Made by a program: the position numbers and the translations under genes
From: Uranotaenia lowii
Taxonomy: Eukaryota; Arthropoda; Insecta; Diptera; Culicidae
Assembly (NCBI RefSeq): GCF_029784155.1
Contig: NC_073692.1
Coordinates: 159,183,582 to 159,247,581, forward strand
Length of the DNA stretch: 64,000 nt
Direction: 5' to 3'
Part shown: one piece after another, positions 44,947 through 57,884 of the stretch
How positions within the stretch are numbered: the stretch's first letter is position 1
Layout of the letters: the number at the start of each line of letters is the position of its first letter
The notes under the pieces: generated by a model
Seen by the model: the letters and a program-made list of their open reading frames with translations, nothing else
Told to the model about the DNA's origin: nothing
The model's database searches: none

Positions 44947-45924
44947 CGGAGTTAATTTATTTCGTAAATTCGTTCACTATGTGAGAATCATGTTTTTGGT
45001 AATAAGTAAAAAAAAATCATTCAAAGCATTCCAATTGGTTTCAGACAATATTGTATATTTTATCAATAACATTATATCAAAGATTTTGAACAACTACGAA
45101 CGCCAAAATGAAATGATTTAAAATGAAAAAGATGCAACCATTTAAAGTCTTACTAACGATTGGTTTAAATAAGTATGGTGATTCTTTTGCTCTTGAAACT
45201 TATAGCTATATGATCTGTTAATAAGGGGAAAAAACTTAAATTGACAAACAATTTTGCTACATACCTGAAACATCAATTTGATACTCCACGATTTATTGGC
45301 TTCTACATCAATAAATTGTATAGGCAAAAAAAATCTTACTGTCCACTTAAAAATGTATTAACTGGGTAGTAGCAAAAGTATTTGTAAGAGATTCTTCCTA
45401 AAAATTTTTCCGGGTTTGAAAATGAAATTCAGTAAAGGTAAGAAATTTAAAAATTTATTAATTCTTTATGTCAAATTTTATCATGCGATTTACGTTGATA
45501 TGCAAAAAAATCAATTAAACAGGATAGGCTAAACAATTATAATTTTTTATAACAAATTGGGACCAAATACGAGATATCTTGTTTTTTTGCTTGATATTTC
45601 TCAAATGTGGTACATTTCTTTGAGAAACTTTTTTCGCCATAATTGAGTACAACATTTTCGATAACTCAAAGTTTATTAATTAGTACATTTTGGCCCAGTT
45701 TTTCCTGAGATAGAAAATACCAATTTTTAGGGTTTACGGGCTCACAATTCTTCTTAGTCCTTAACGTGATTATTGGTGCCAACAACTCAAATACTTATTG
45801 ATCACATTTTTTTAGCAAAGTTTTTAAAAAAATCATTAAAAAATTAAATAAGAAAAATATAATTTGTTAAAAGAAACACATATGTACATATATTTAAAAT
45901 TTCGACAGCCATCATTTTCAATCT
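44947..45924. other. AT-rich DNA, nothing recognised
   Basis: Non-coding. A CAATTTGATACTCCACG stretch near 45280 weakly recalls the interior of the CAGTAGTTTTTCGATTTT family. Confidence 0.4.
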
Positions 45925-46020
45925 CAGTAGTTTTTCGATTTTATCACGCTAAAAAAAGTTTTACCGTAAAAATGGTGCATCCGTAAATTGAGTGAAACTT
46001 AAAAGTTAGTCTTTAGCATT
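45925..46020 (+). repeat. Terminal fragment of the CAGTAGTTTTTCGATTTT family, copy C
   Basis: CAGTAGTTTTTCGATTTT is followed by ATCACGCT and a GTTTTACCGTAAAAATGG stretch that aligns with the left end of copy B. No partner end was found. Confidence 0.6.
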
Positions 46021-47360
46021 TTTTTTTTAAATTGGAGAATTGAAATTCGTTCTATGTAGGGGAGAATTAGAATACTTGATTCCGTCGCTATATCTCGTAA
46101 TATGACTTTCTTACAAACATCAAATGTTCTAGAAAATCGTGCTAAGTTGAACAAAACAATAATGCCGTAATCTCAACAAATTTTAAAAATTTTATTTAGT
46201 TATTCATTTTTTTTTTTAATTTAACAAAATATGATTTGAAGATCTTCTTTTATCGCTTGAAATGTTTCTGACTTGAAAAATTACAACAAATATATTATTT
46301 CTAATATTTTAATCGTTTGAGTATAAAATGAACTTCATAATGCCATATTTGCAAAGAAATAGCAAACTTTCAATATTTTTTAAAAAGAAGTTTTCCAAAA
46401 TGTACGCAATGGATATAATTGGTCCTTAGAATCCAAAAAGATATAATTTTCTTCTGAATGGATCGTGATCATTGGTAATAATTAAATTTGTAGTATGTAT
46501 TCATTAACTAATGTTTATCCAGTAATTATTGCTAAAAAGGACTGTATTTATCGAAAATCTAGAAAATTGCGCCTTGAAGTATGCAATGAAATGAGGGTAG
46601 TAGAAAAACTTTTAGAATTCTCTTTGTTCGATTCTTACAAACTGTCAAATAAGTACTAATATGGCAAAAAATAGTCAACGGACCTTTTTATCTTCGGATT
46701 TTACTAAATGTTAGCCTAGGGTCAATGCACCCTGAGTAAAGGATCCAGTCTCTTGTAACTCAAATAATAAAACTTTTTTTTTTAGTCTTTAAAAACGCAT
46801 CTAGTTCATCTACGAATTCATGTATCGTTCTAACTGTTGGAGCAAAGAAACTTGAAAATTACACGCGCTGTTAGAAAATGCAAAAGACGGCGAGTTGCTA
46901 AATTTTCCCCAAAAAGACATGATGGAAATAAAAAAAAAGAGATCAATTAACCCCATTCTACCCTATATATGATATGACGATTTCGAGAAAAAATTCAACC
47001 CAAACGGCATTGGAAAAACTATTTTTTGACTCGTCGTGCAATTTTCATGTAAAAAAACTTTAATCTTCACACTTTAAATAAAATAAAAATATGCATTTTT
47101 TTTTGAAAAATATGTGTGTCACTATCGCATATTTCTGCCAAGGTAAGACAAAAATCATTTAAAAAATCTATTCAGATAATCCCAATCTCCTTTCAACGTT
47201 CATTTCCACTTAATTTTTTTTATGAGCGTGGCAATACAATATACTTCAGCAAGGCCGTATTAAAGGAGAGGAGGAGAGGCAAAAAGAGCAATTGCCCCAG
47301 ACCATTTGACTCAGGTTCCCCCCACCCGGAGAAAACTAAAATTTTAACATTACTTTAGCC
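46021..47360. other. AT-rich DNA, nothing recognised
   Basis: Non-coding. A G-rich and C-rich patch at 47260-47330 is the only compositional feature. Confidence 0.4.
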
Positions 47361-47820
47361 TAAGGTTGCCAGATTGCCCGGTTTTATCCTGGTTTGTCCG
47401 GTTATTTAATATAAAATTTGGAAAAAGTCCGGTCCGGCTCGATTGCCCGGATTTCATTGGAAAAGCCCGGATTTTGTCCAGGTTTATTCTCATTTTTATT
47501 CTCAAATCAAACTTGGAAAAATAAATTTTGTTATATTTTTTATATTTTTGCGTCCAAAACTAAATTTTATGAGCAAGTTTCATAAAATTAATCATGAAAG
47601 GTTTTTTGAAAGCCTACAATACGATTTAAAATCTTTTGATAAATTTGAGTAAGAAAAAAAATTCAACTTTTTATTTTCTTGATTTTTGATGAGGAATGTC
47701 TAGGTTTTGACCAATTTTGCCCGGATTTTGCCAGGATTTTGGACGACCATTTTAAAATCAAATGCCCGGATTTTGCCAGGTTTTTAGATAAAAATAGCCC
47801 GGTTGGTCCAGCCAGGATAC
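47361..47820. mobile_element. TAAGGTTGCCAGATT-family element, decayed right end
   Basis: The left end TAAGGTTGCCAGATTGCCCG is the best preserved of the family here. The interior has repeated GCCCGG and CCAGG words on both strands. The right end near 47820 (GGTCCAGCCAGGATACG) is too changed to place exactly. Confidence 0.55.
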
Positions 47821-49372
47821 GTGCTGAAAAAATTTTGGAACCCATACTTTAACCGCATTGCTTCAAGTTCTATAAAACTAGGGAAATAAATCGAAAATCG
47901 TAATTAAAAATGTTTTATGTAAGAGCCCCTCTTGAAATAATATCTCGTATAGTTTCACCCTTTTATAATTTAAGGGGATAGTTAGCATCATAGAATTTTT
48001 CCCACATTTTTTGGCTGAACAAATTTGCAAATTTGCAAATTTTTACAATACCTGGCAATAACTTAGCATTTTATTTCGAATTTCCGGACTAATCTAAACA
48101 GAATTCGGTGATAATGTCAAAAAAGTAATCCGTAAGAAAATGACTTAAAGCACCTAAAATTATATTTTTTTTTTGAACATGTCAGCTGCGTTCAAATCTA
48201 TTTTCAAACTCCCAAAAAAAAAAACTTTGGACTTGAGTTTGCTTCATTTGCCCACTTTACTTGGGAAACCCGGGTATGTGCGAATAAATCCGAGGAATCT
48301 GAATTGCATACCATTCAATAAGTAATACATAACTGCCTCTAATTTATTGAATAATAAAAATATTTCAAGAGTTTCCAGTAAATCAAGGGGAACAGATGAA
48401 GTTTTTCTTAGATTTGTCAAAATTTTTAAAAAATAAATAAAGTATCGGTTTATTCATGAAAATTTGCAGAAATTAAAAAAAAAATTAAGAATGTGAAGAA
48501 AAACTTTAAAAACCCTTTTGAAATGAAAATTTTCTCGGGCTTTTTTTGAATAAAAATTAACAAACCAGGCAATCTTGAATGCTCACTTCATAAGCATACG
48601 TATTTTTTTCTAATTATTGAAAAAAAGGTAACTGTAGTTGACTAATCGGCAAAACTTAGTTCCGTTATTGAATTTTTATTCCAATTTTATCTTAGATTTT
48701 TAATTCTTATTGAAACTTTTCCAACTCATTAAGCCCTAATCTCATACTTTTGGTTCTAATGTACATTTTTTTTTAAAATTATCCTCTTCTAAAGCGTATC
48801 ATTCTCTAAATAACCATTCTCAAACTTTTTTTTTTAAAAAAAAAAGCTCTCTAGTTGCGAATTTCATTGAAGGATTGTCTGAATATGAATAATTCTATTT
48901 TTTCAATCTTATATTATTCCAAATTTAAGATTCTGTGTGAAATAAACATTTATTTATGCATTAGTAGTTTTGCAATTTCTGCTTTCCTCTGATTGTAACT
49001 TTGATTTTCAATTTTGAATTTGAATTTCATTTGTAATTTGATAGTACGATTTGAATTAGATCGGATTTGAGTATCCAAATTTCACTGTTGGACCCTCAGT
49101 ATCTCTACGGAATTTGAATCTTAATCTGTTGTTTTTTTTAGATGCTTTGAAGTCTTTATGTTACTTCTCAATAGTCATGAGGAAAATATTTATTTTTCTT
49201 TCGATTAAGCTCATATCAAGTGATTGATTAATTTATGCAAAGAGTTTTTTAGTAGTAGATCTATCTTGAAATATTTATGATCAAGACATTTTTGGGTGAT
49301 GATAGAGTTATTAAATGAATTGTGAATGGAAGTTTTCATTTAAAAGCTCTAATTAGCATTTTTATTTTCGAT
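47821..49372. other. AT-rich DNA with one orphan element end
   Basis: At 48561-48582 CAGGCAATCTTGAATGCT resembles a right end of the TAAGGTTGCCAGATT family without an obvious left partner. Otherwise featureless. Confidence 0.4.
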
Positions 49373-49374
49373 TA

Positions 49375-50426
49375 CAGTGGGTTTTCGATTTTATCACGTG
49401 GAAAAAAATTTAACCGTGAATTTGACGAAACTAAAAATTAAACTGGAAAATGGTAATTTTATTGTCTTTAATTATTAATTTATTATGTTATCAATAGTCA
49501 AAACATTTTGTATTAATACATTTTTATCATGAGATGTATTCATCAGAGTTGGCTAAACAATTTCTGTTCAAATTATTCTTTTCTATAGGAACTTTGAGAT
49601 TTTTTTCATTGAAATAAAACTATGAAGACTATCAATTTGATAGTGTACATCTTACTAGAGTCAATTATTGAGTTTGTATGGAAATTTTACAGTCGTTATC
49701 TCTTATGTCTATTCTGAAAAATAATTTGAAGAAAACGGCATCACAAAATTATCTTATGCAAAATTCAAATTTCAATATTTTAATATTCACACCTTTGATT
49801 AACTGAAAAGTTTACCTATCCGAAAAATGTTTCAAAATTTGCTCAAATCAGACTTAAGATATAGATAAAGTGTGTTTATCGAATTTTGTTTTATTGTAGA
49901 TAATCCTATCTTTTCCATATATAGAAAATCAGGTATCTTAGATCTTTAAACATATTTAAAGGCAAAGCTAGCTGAATTTCATTTTAATAATCCAAAATTT
50001 ACATTCAGGAAATATTCAAGGCAGCCCAATCGGGACTGCGCCAACTTTTCAAATAAACTAATTAAAAAAAGAAATCAGAGACACAACTTTTTTTCAAAAA
50101 TGCTGAAATTTACCCACATCTGTATATGTTTCGCATAACAAAAAAAAACTTTTTTAGAGCGGCTTACCAACCACAATTAACAACACCAGCATTTGCGTGA
50201 CAACAAATGTTTTGAAAATCCAAATGATGATTTAAAAACTATACAGCTAAAGTAAGCCGTACAATGACCAAGACCACCAAGACGCTCTACACTTTTGTAA
50301 AAAAAAATAAGGTCCTGGAAACAGTTTCTGAACGATTTCTAAAAAAGCGTGACAAATTAAAAACAATAACCGTTATAAAATCGAGCGTGAATTTGGCGAG
50401 TATTGATAAAATAAAAAAAACCACTG
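49375..50426 (+). mobile_element. Non-coding transposon, family CAGTAGTTTTTCGATTTT, copy B
   Basis: Left end CAGTGGGTTTTCGATTTT, preceded by TA (49373-49374). Right end ATAAAAAAAACCACTG. 1052 bp. The interior matches copy A in the opposite orientation (CAATCGGGACTGCG, AAATAAACTAATT, CTATCAATTTGATAG). No transposase frame remains. Confidence 0.65.
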
Positions 50427-51509
50427 CAGTTGATTAATTCTTCTGCAATTTTTGAACGTGATGGATTGACAATTATTGTTCGAATATATCAGACATAATG
50501 TTTATTTTAAGACAAAATAACGGGTGTTTGATTTTTTTTAAATTGGCCTGAAAGTTGGTGAAGAATCGAAAAAATAAGAAATCCTTTTAGTTAAGTCAGA
50601 ATAAAAACTAACAAAAATATAATGCATGAGAAAAATTCAAAATGTAAGCTACTTTTTGAAGTCTCATAACTATTTAATCTTAATTCTAATTGAAATGCCG
50701 TCATCAAATGCAATATATGTCATAATTGAAGTTTAAAAAAATGTTTCCAAAAGAAACTGGCCAAAAGAAGACTTAAGATTTTGATGAGAAGCTGATATTT
50801 TTTTTTTTTTTGAACAAAATGTCACAAAATCCAATACAAACTTCAGACTTATTGGGCGGCTTTTTCACGTTGTCCGATCTTGCCCAAATTTGGCAAGGAA
50901 TCTTGTACTACTTAGACCTAGAACTAATTTGAGCCTGCAGTGCGTAACATTTTTCTGGTTTTAAGTTTCCCATACAAATTTGGGGCACTCTGTTAATTTT
51001 CTAAGTGATATACCCGATTGTTTAAAGTTTAATTCAAAGTTATTAATTTTCATATCAAATTTGTCATGCAGATTGAAAAATCAGAATATTGTGTATTATA
51101 CCACTTTTTATTTGTGGTACCTAAGCACAAAACTAAGCCAAGTGGAATCTTTGATTTTTTTTTCTAAAAATTTAAACAACATTTGTAAACTTTTTCACTT
51201 ATCATCGAAATTCCACAATGACTATTTTTCACAGCATGATGTATTTAAATGGGTAATTTAGAAAAAAATCTTTTTTGTGATTTTGTGATTTTTTATTTAA
51301 CTAGGAATATAATTTTAAGCTTTTTTGTATGATCAGGGAATGGTTATATTAAAATAAACACTACTAATAAAATGTTAACTTGGATGGATTCTGAAAGCAA
51401 TTAAATGAGATAAAAAATTAAATTAAATTTAACTTGATACTTTTATCTCACGTTAGCATATAGTTTGAATAACAATTTCGATGTTGAAAATGTTTTGAAC
51501 GCAACTTAA
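50427..51509. other. AT-rich DNA, nothing recognised
   Basis: Non-coding, no supported feature. Confidence 0.4.
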
Positions 51510-52800
51510 GTCATCTTTGACACACACTGTACCTCGAAACGAGGCCTCAATGACGTCCAGCCCTCAGCTCAGTCAGTTTCAAGTCTATCACATCACGGAA
51601 AACGACCGACGACGACCGAGAGAAGAGCGATGCAAATGGCTGGAAAATGTATTACACGGCCATGGCGGTGAACGAAATAACTTTTGCCAGGGCTCAGCCG
51701 GCCCAGATCCGGACGCAGCAGACGGATAGTGGTTGATGAAGATTCCACCCCCACAAAAAGACCCCAACAGGCGGAATATATAACTGCAGGCTGAGGAAGG
51801 TCTTATGAATAATCCTTTTCGTCACGTTCATCGAACTTTTTGTCGGACGAGGAAGGTTACCAAACCGTCTTTGTGGAATGGAAAACTAACTGATGCAAAA
51901 GGTTGAACTCGGTTGTCGTTGCTTCTTCTCCTCGAGATGCTGATCTTTTCAGTGGTGGCTCCAGAGAGGAGACATCGCCACGAACAACAAATGGCTTGGC
52001 GAAATATTACACGATGGCGTCACTTTATCCGAATGAAGAAGTTTGCTGATTATAAATTACCTTTACTGCGAAAAGCTTTTAAGAAGCAAGAAGCGCCGCG
52101 CTTCTCGGTTGGATGTCGTAAAATCAATGACCCAATCTTGTGTGCAATCAGATGTTCCGTCGTTCGTTGCCATTGACCCCCTGATGGATATTTATGTCTC
52201 CGGGGTGGATGAATATGGAATTCCGATATTGAAATCCTAGGAGTGTGACACACCGGTAAAATGATTTTAAATTTGAATCACGGCCTGTGCAAAAAGTGCT
52301 TTCCCAAAAATCATTCACTTAAAGTAAACGAACGCTTTCCTGGAAGTGAATGAAATACAAACGACAATAATGATACCTTAACGATCCAATGTTCTGTTGG
52401 TTTTTTTCCTTCTCTTTCTCAAACAAAAAAATAACCTACGAATGATATCCTTTTTCATCATTTGATCGAAAACAATTCGGCTTACACCTTGGAGTACAAG
52501 TGAAAATCGCAAAATAACACCAACCAAGACCATCATGAACAATGTCGATGTCAGCAAATGTCGGGTGGGCTATTATGTTGCCGATTCCGTCTCGTGGCGC
52601 GTTTCCGTTAACAACCTGTCGAAAAAATACTCCCGTTACAAAGAAAATCACCCGAATTGGTTTTAATCATTGGCATCTGGTTTCCAAGACGGTTTTTCCT
52701 TCCAATCGCCATCGTCATCGTCAATAGAAGGCAGTTAATAGAAAAGCTTGGCTGGCTGTCTCGCTAAGGTATCACAAATGTTGGTGTTTAATTAAAGGTC
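51510..52800. other. GC-richer unique-looking DNA, no gene identified
   Basis: Balanced composition and no transposon signature, in contrast to both flanks. Open frames of 60-87 codons overlap on both strands without domains. It could be a UTR, promoter or conserved non-coding host DNA. Confidence 0.35.
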
Positions 52801-54654
52801 AGGACCGTGACACCGAAAACTGTGGCCGTTAGTATGGGTTTTTTTTTCGGGTTCGAGTGATGTAACAACGTTGATTTATTTATGGTTTATTTGACATGAA
52901 AACGATCAATGATTGACTTGCTTTTTTTCTCAAATAATAAAGGTACCTTGAAGTCCTTTTCTGAGAAGTATATTTGTGAAAAAATAATACACAAGGAAAC
53001 AATTCGAGAAATAGGTTATCTTATTCCGAATCATAGTAGGTACATATCTGCTATTCAAACCAACAAAATCTGTTAATAAAAGCCCAGCAGGCAAGCATGA
53101 AAAAATTTGCTAGACTATGAATGTTCAAATGCAAACTTCTTGTGAGTATAACCAATCAATTTTTGTACGTGCACGTGCCATATGTTTTGAAAAAAAATGT
53201 CAATAAATTACACCTAACGAACAGTGGAATATAGGAAAAGAAATGCCACTGATTCCTTTGCATAATGCTTTTTCATGTATAATTTCATCTAAAAAACTAT
53301 AATACTCAGAAGTGTGTATACAAGATCGAGATGATTTTTAGTGTGTTTATTTTATTATATATATTTAATTTTTTTTTAATAATTTTTGAGTTGTTCAAAA
53401 TGCCGGGCAGTATAAATACTTAAGAGAGATTAAACATTTTCATATTGACTATACATTAGACATAGTATTTTTCGTAAATAAATTGAGACTTTCAGAGAGG
53501 TTTAAATTTTCAGAAAATTCAAAGAAATAAAAATTGTTTTATTTGAACGTATTACACGAATTAATTACACGAAAACCCTCGAACTTAATAAAAAAATTGA
53601 ATTTTTCCTAGCCAGTTTACCCTTGAGTTATCAAAATTTTTCACTCCATGGAAATGTTTACCAAACAAATTGAAGTCAAATTTTCCATTGGGATGATCAA
53701 TTTTCCTATAGGCGCTTCAGGAGCGTTGGACTTTTACTGGTACTCTAACTTTCTTTTCTTTCTTTTTAAAATGCAAACATTATGTAGATAATGTTCAATC
53801 TCTTAAACCCATTTTTTAGCAGAAAAATGCTCAAAAGTTTTGTTTTATTATAATACATTATTTAAGTTCTAGGAATAACTTTATCGTTCAGGAAACATTT
53901 TTTTTCCAAAAATTGTATAACTTTAGGGGTTAAATAATTAAATATCAATGCTTTTTCGGTTGCAACATATATGTAAATTTTTATCGTTTTCCTAACTCCT
54001 GCTTAAGACTTGAATTATTTCTCTTATTTACTACCCGACATAGAATAATGTATTGCTCAAATAGAAAAACCAGACTGTTATAAGTTCAAGACCTAATTTG
54101 CAATAGCTATATAAGATCGAAAAACACATCAACCAAAGTTTTATGAAATGACCAAGAGGATAATTTTTCGAAAAATATATAATTTTCAGTATTTCTATGT
54201 TATTTTAGCACTGCTAAGATGGAGTCTTTGAAAACTCGTTGTTAAACAGTTGCCTTTAGTGTGGATTGTAACATGCTCAATCTGCGCAAAAAGTAAGTTG
54301 AAATAATGATTGGTTTTTATTTTATGCTGATTCCAGAAAACCCCATCTAAAACCGAGATGAATAAATAAAATTCAATTTTTGTTTTCTTTTAAATAAAGT
54401 AACAAATTGAAAACAAACATACTTAACAGAGCAACGCAACAATTTTTTTTTAATTATGTTTCCGTAAAAGTATATAATAGCCTGCACAGGATGAATAGAA
54501 TTAAAACTTTGAAATGAAGGGATATTTTTTTGTGATAACCTTAAAATAAATTTCAATTCTAAATTTCTTAGTACACTTTTTATTAGAACTCCTTATTAAA
54601 ACAAAAACAGCTTAAAAGTCCATTCTTTCTCTAAAAAAAGCCGATCAAACTTAT
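52801..54654. other. AT-rich DNA, nothing recognised
   Basis: Non-coding, no supported feature. Confidence 0.4.
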
Positions 54655-54659
54655 TTAAT

Positions 54660-54730
54660 AATTTCAATTGAATATAATATATAAAAACAATTACAATTGA
54701 ATAAATTCAATTGAATTCAATTGAATTTAA
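54660..54730. repeat. Clustered TTCAATTGAA palindromes
   Basis: TTCAATTGAA-type words occur four times within about 70 bp, giving a locally self-complementary AT-rich patch. Likely simple-sequence expansion. Confidence 0.5.
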
Positions 54731-54936
54731 GAATCACACATGTAGTAAAATGTCTACAACACAAAAGCTTTAGTTCACATTTTTTGGAAATTGTTCGATT
54801 TCTTCTACCAGAAATGCTTTGAACTTTTCACCTAACAATACTTCATGATTGTCTAACAATTTTACTTTCTATTATTCATAGAAATGCCAAAAATTAATAG
54901 GAGAACAGGTGCGCATGTTTAAATAACTGTTTAGAA

Positions 54937-55151
54937 AGATTTTGGCGCCATGAATTCGAATATTTCATCACTTCACGATTTTGTGCAATTGGCTCGTGAA
55001 ATTAAAAAATGAGAAATTTTTATTAAATTTCAGTTGATTTTATTAGTTTATCAATTGGAATTTAATAAAAATTGCTTATTTTTTTAATTTCACGAGCCAT
55101 TGCACCAAATCGTGAAGTGACGAAATATTCGAATTCATGGCGCCAAAATCT
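54937..55151. repeat. 215-bp near-perfect palindrome
   Basis: The left arm 54937-55039 starts AGATTTTGGCGCCATGAATT and the right arm 55051-55151 ends with its reverse complement. The loop is about 11 bases and there are only a few mismatches and small indels over about 100 bp. It may be a very compact inverted-repeat transposon or the template of a long RNA hairpin. No coding content and no clear target duplication. Confidence 0.85.
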
Positions 55152-55266
55152 ACATTTTCTACATTCCAATGAAATACTTATTATAAATCTATTTAGTATT
55201 TTTTATTTCATGAAGGATCAAAATTTTTCCTTGATTTTCTAATTTCAGAGATACAATGCTTTAGGA

Positions 55267-55734
55267 TAAGGTTTCCAGAATTTTTTCCCAACTTGTCCGG
55301 GCCGGACAAAAAAGGACTAATTTAACTAAAACTTGGCAAAATCCGTGCAGTTGAATTCGAAATTTAATTTTTCAATAAAAAACCGGTCAATATAAGGCCA
55401 AACTTGAAAAAAAAACATCAATAATTGTTTAAATATCAAGAAGGAAAACAATTGTTCTAATCAAAACCCCATCAGCCGAAATTCAATTGTATTCAAGGCT
55501 TCTATAAAATTGTTCAAGTTAATTTTGACACAACTTGCAGAAAAAATTTTATTTTCACAAAAATAAAAAAAATAAAAGTGGTTCGTTGTAAGTTTTTTGT
55601 TCGGTTTTGCAAATAAAGTGAAAAAAATCCAGGAGAATAAGTTTTCAACAAAATCCGAATAACTAGACCGTTTTAAAAATTTGAACTTAATATCCGGGCA
55701 AGTCAAGATAAAACCAGAGAATCAGATAAGCTTA
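55267..55734. mobile_element. TAAGGTTGCCAGATT-family element, copy at 55 kb
   Basis: The left end TAAGGTTTCCAGAATTTT and the right end AGAATCAGATAAGCTTA are degenerate inverted repeats. GTCCGGGCCGGAC near the left and CCGGGCAAG near the right match the family's subterminal words. 468 bp. Confidence 0.45.
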
Positions 55735-55934
55735 ATTCAAAAATAAAAATGTAATTCGACAATTTTTAGAAAATTCAAATGATCCACCGAATAGTTATAA
55801 CTCACAGAAAGGCGTTTCAAATGTTTTATATAAAAGATTTAAATTTATACAACAACTAGGTATGTAGAAGGCAGCAAAATGTTTTATTTTCAAAAATTTC
55901 TAAGATTCATATTGGTTTAATTTATTTTTTAGAA

Positions 55935-56341
55935 ATGTGGTCAAATACCCTTTTTCCAGCGCTGATGTGGTCCAGTGGATAGGCTGGCGCGAGTCTGGTA
56001 ACCCAGGCGTACTGGGTTCGATTCCCGGTATCGGCAAGAAAAACTTTTGGGTTCGAATCCCATTAGTTGCCGACAGGTAAGATGTGTTTCATTGTATAAA
56101 TAATTATATATTTCAGAGGGGATGCATCTGAGGTTAATCTGAAGAAACTATTGCAAGCGGAGTGGATTGCCAACTATTGTAGGTCTCTGAAGGTTGGATG
56201 CCTTCCCTCGACGAACCATCGGCCGTGGAAGCCTGAGAAGCAATTCGAAGGCCAAGCCGCACAGACATAGGCTGGACCTTGCTACCGATGGGGGAACTAT
56301 ACATACATACATACATACATGTGGTCAAATTCCCTTTTTCC
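55935..56341 (+). mobile_element. tRNA-derived SINE with 23-bp target duplications
   Basis: The body 55958-56318 has an A box (TGGTCCAGTGGATAGG, 55968-55983) and a canonical B box (GGGTTCGATTCCCG, 56014-56027), then a second B-box-like block (GGGTTCGAATCCC, 56049-56061). It ends in an ATAC tandem tail (about 56298-56318). Target duplications 55935-55957 and 56319-56341 differ at one base. This is a different family from the other three SINE copies. A tRNA gene is excluded by the extra 280 bp, tail and duplications. Confidence 0.88.
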
Positions 56342-57531
56342 TGTAGAGCTATTAAATAAAAAAAACCAATAAGAATACTTATATAACTTTTTCTATGAAG
56401 TTAAAATTACTCGCAGACATTGGGAAATTGAATCATTCAATGAAAATCTTTATTTAAAATTGCTTTGAAACATTTAACAGTTTGTTTAAAAAAAAAACGC
56501 TTACTTTTCAACACTCTTAAACCAGTTAAAATCAGCTCTTAAATTTTTTGCACCTTTGTGATATTTGTTGCTTATGTATGCTATCAAAAATTGCTTTATT
56601 TAATTTTTTTTTTCAATTATATTTCAAAAATCGTTTAGAAAAAAAGGGAAAACTTCGCTTTTCAAGGGATCAATAACTATGTTTAATTTTATTCACACCA
56701 TCTTTGTTGCAAAGTTGTTACTGTTCTAAACAAATGTTTAAAAAGATTCATTCGTTTCAAATTGAAAAAAGTTTTAAAACACAGATATTTATATATTTTT
56801 TTCGAAATTAAATTTAGATCTAGGAATTAAATTTATAGAACACAATTCACAAAGGGAAATACATTTCAAAATTGATAAAATTACGATATTTTTGAATCGC
56901 TATTCTGGAAAATATAACAAAATAAAAGAAAAAAATCAGAGTTTAAAAATCAGTTTGAGGTTATAGATTTTTTATAGGAAAAAATTTATCTCAAACATGC
57001 TTTTCGAACGTTATTTTGCAAAAAAAGGATCAATAAAATTTATTTGTGATTACCGTGCATTAAGAAGCGAAGGAAAAATAGATAAAAATTAAAAAGTTCT
57101 ACAAATTTTCTTCTATTCAACAAAAAAGGGCATCCCTTCCCCCACATGAGTCTTTATAAATGAGCGTTTTCACTAGATGTTATTGTTTATTTTATTAGTC
57201 GATTTTTGAAAACTTGTAAAATCACCCCACTTGTAAAATGTTTCTAAAGAAAAACCATAAGGGTGCTAATATATGTAGGGGTATAAAATACTACAAATAA
57301 TTTTTCCACATGAAATTACAAATATTTATGTTTGAGTAGACGAAATTTTGAAATTAACAAACGAGTGATACAAAGCAATCATATTCCAGCATATGAAAAC
57401 GAGATTTAAAAGGTGAATCTTTGATTCGCTTGTTGATGCATTTGAGCCCAAACTAATAGCGGAATTATAGAAATATTTATTTTAATAACTTTGATGATTA
57501 TCTGAAAAGTATTTTCACACCAACATTATTG
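56342..57531. other. AT-rich DNA, nothing recognised
   Basis: Non-coding, no supported feature. Confidence 0.4.
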
Positions 57532-57884
57532 GTATAGGACAGTGGTCGCCAACCTTTTGAGTCGGAAGAGCCAAAAACTTCAATTTTTCAAAATTTCAAA
57601 GTTTGAAACAGCCACATGAAAGATTCATGGTTTTTTTTAAATTAAAAAAAATCAAAATATATGAATGATCAATGAACATTAGTTTTACGAAAATAGCTTT
57701 AAACCCCTCAGAGTTTTTTTTTCTAACTCTTGTATTTTTCTTTTGAATCTGTTCCTGATTACCATTAAGTACATGGGTTTTCTTCTGAATCATCAACTCT
57801 TCTTACATGGTTTGATGTTATTTTAATTTTAATACGTTGGGAAATATCGAGTCTAGAAAATTCCAAATCCATATAATGCTTATA

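Noticed and set aside
51517..52727. Several frames of 60-87 codons on both strands in GC-richer DNA
   Set aside because: They overlap each other, show no domain or splice evidence, and none can be preferred.
55958..56030. Possible tRNA gene
   Set aside because: A and B boxes are present, but the sequence continues for 280 bp into a SINE body with tail and target duplications.
56134..56328. Minus-strand frame of 64 codons
   Set aside because: Lies wholly inside the SINE body and its ATAC tail.
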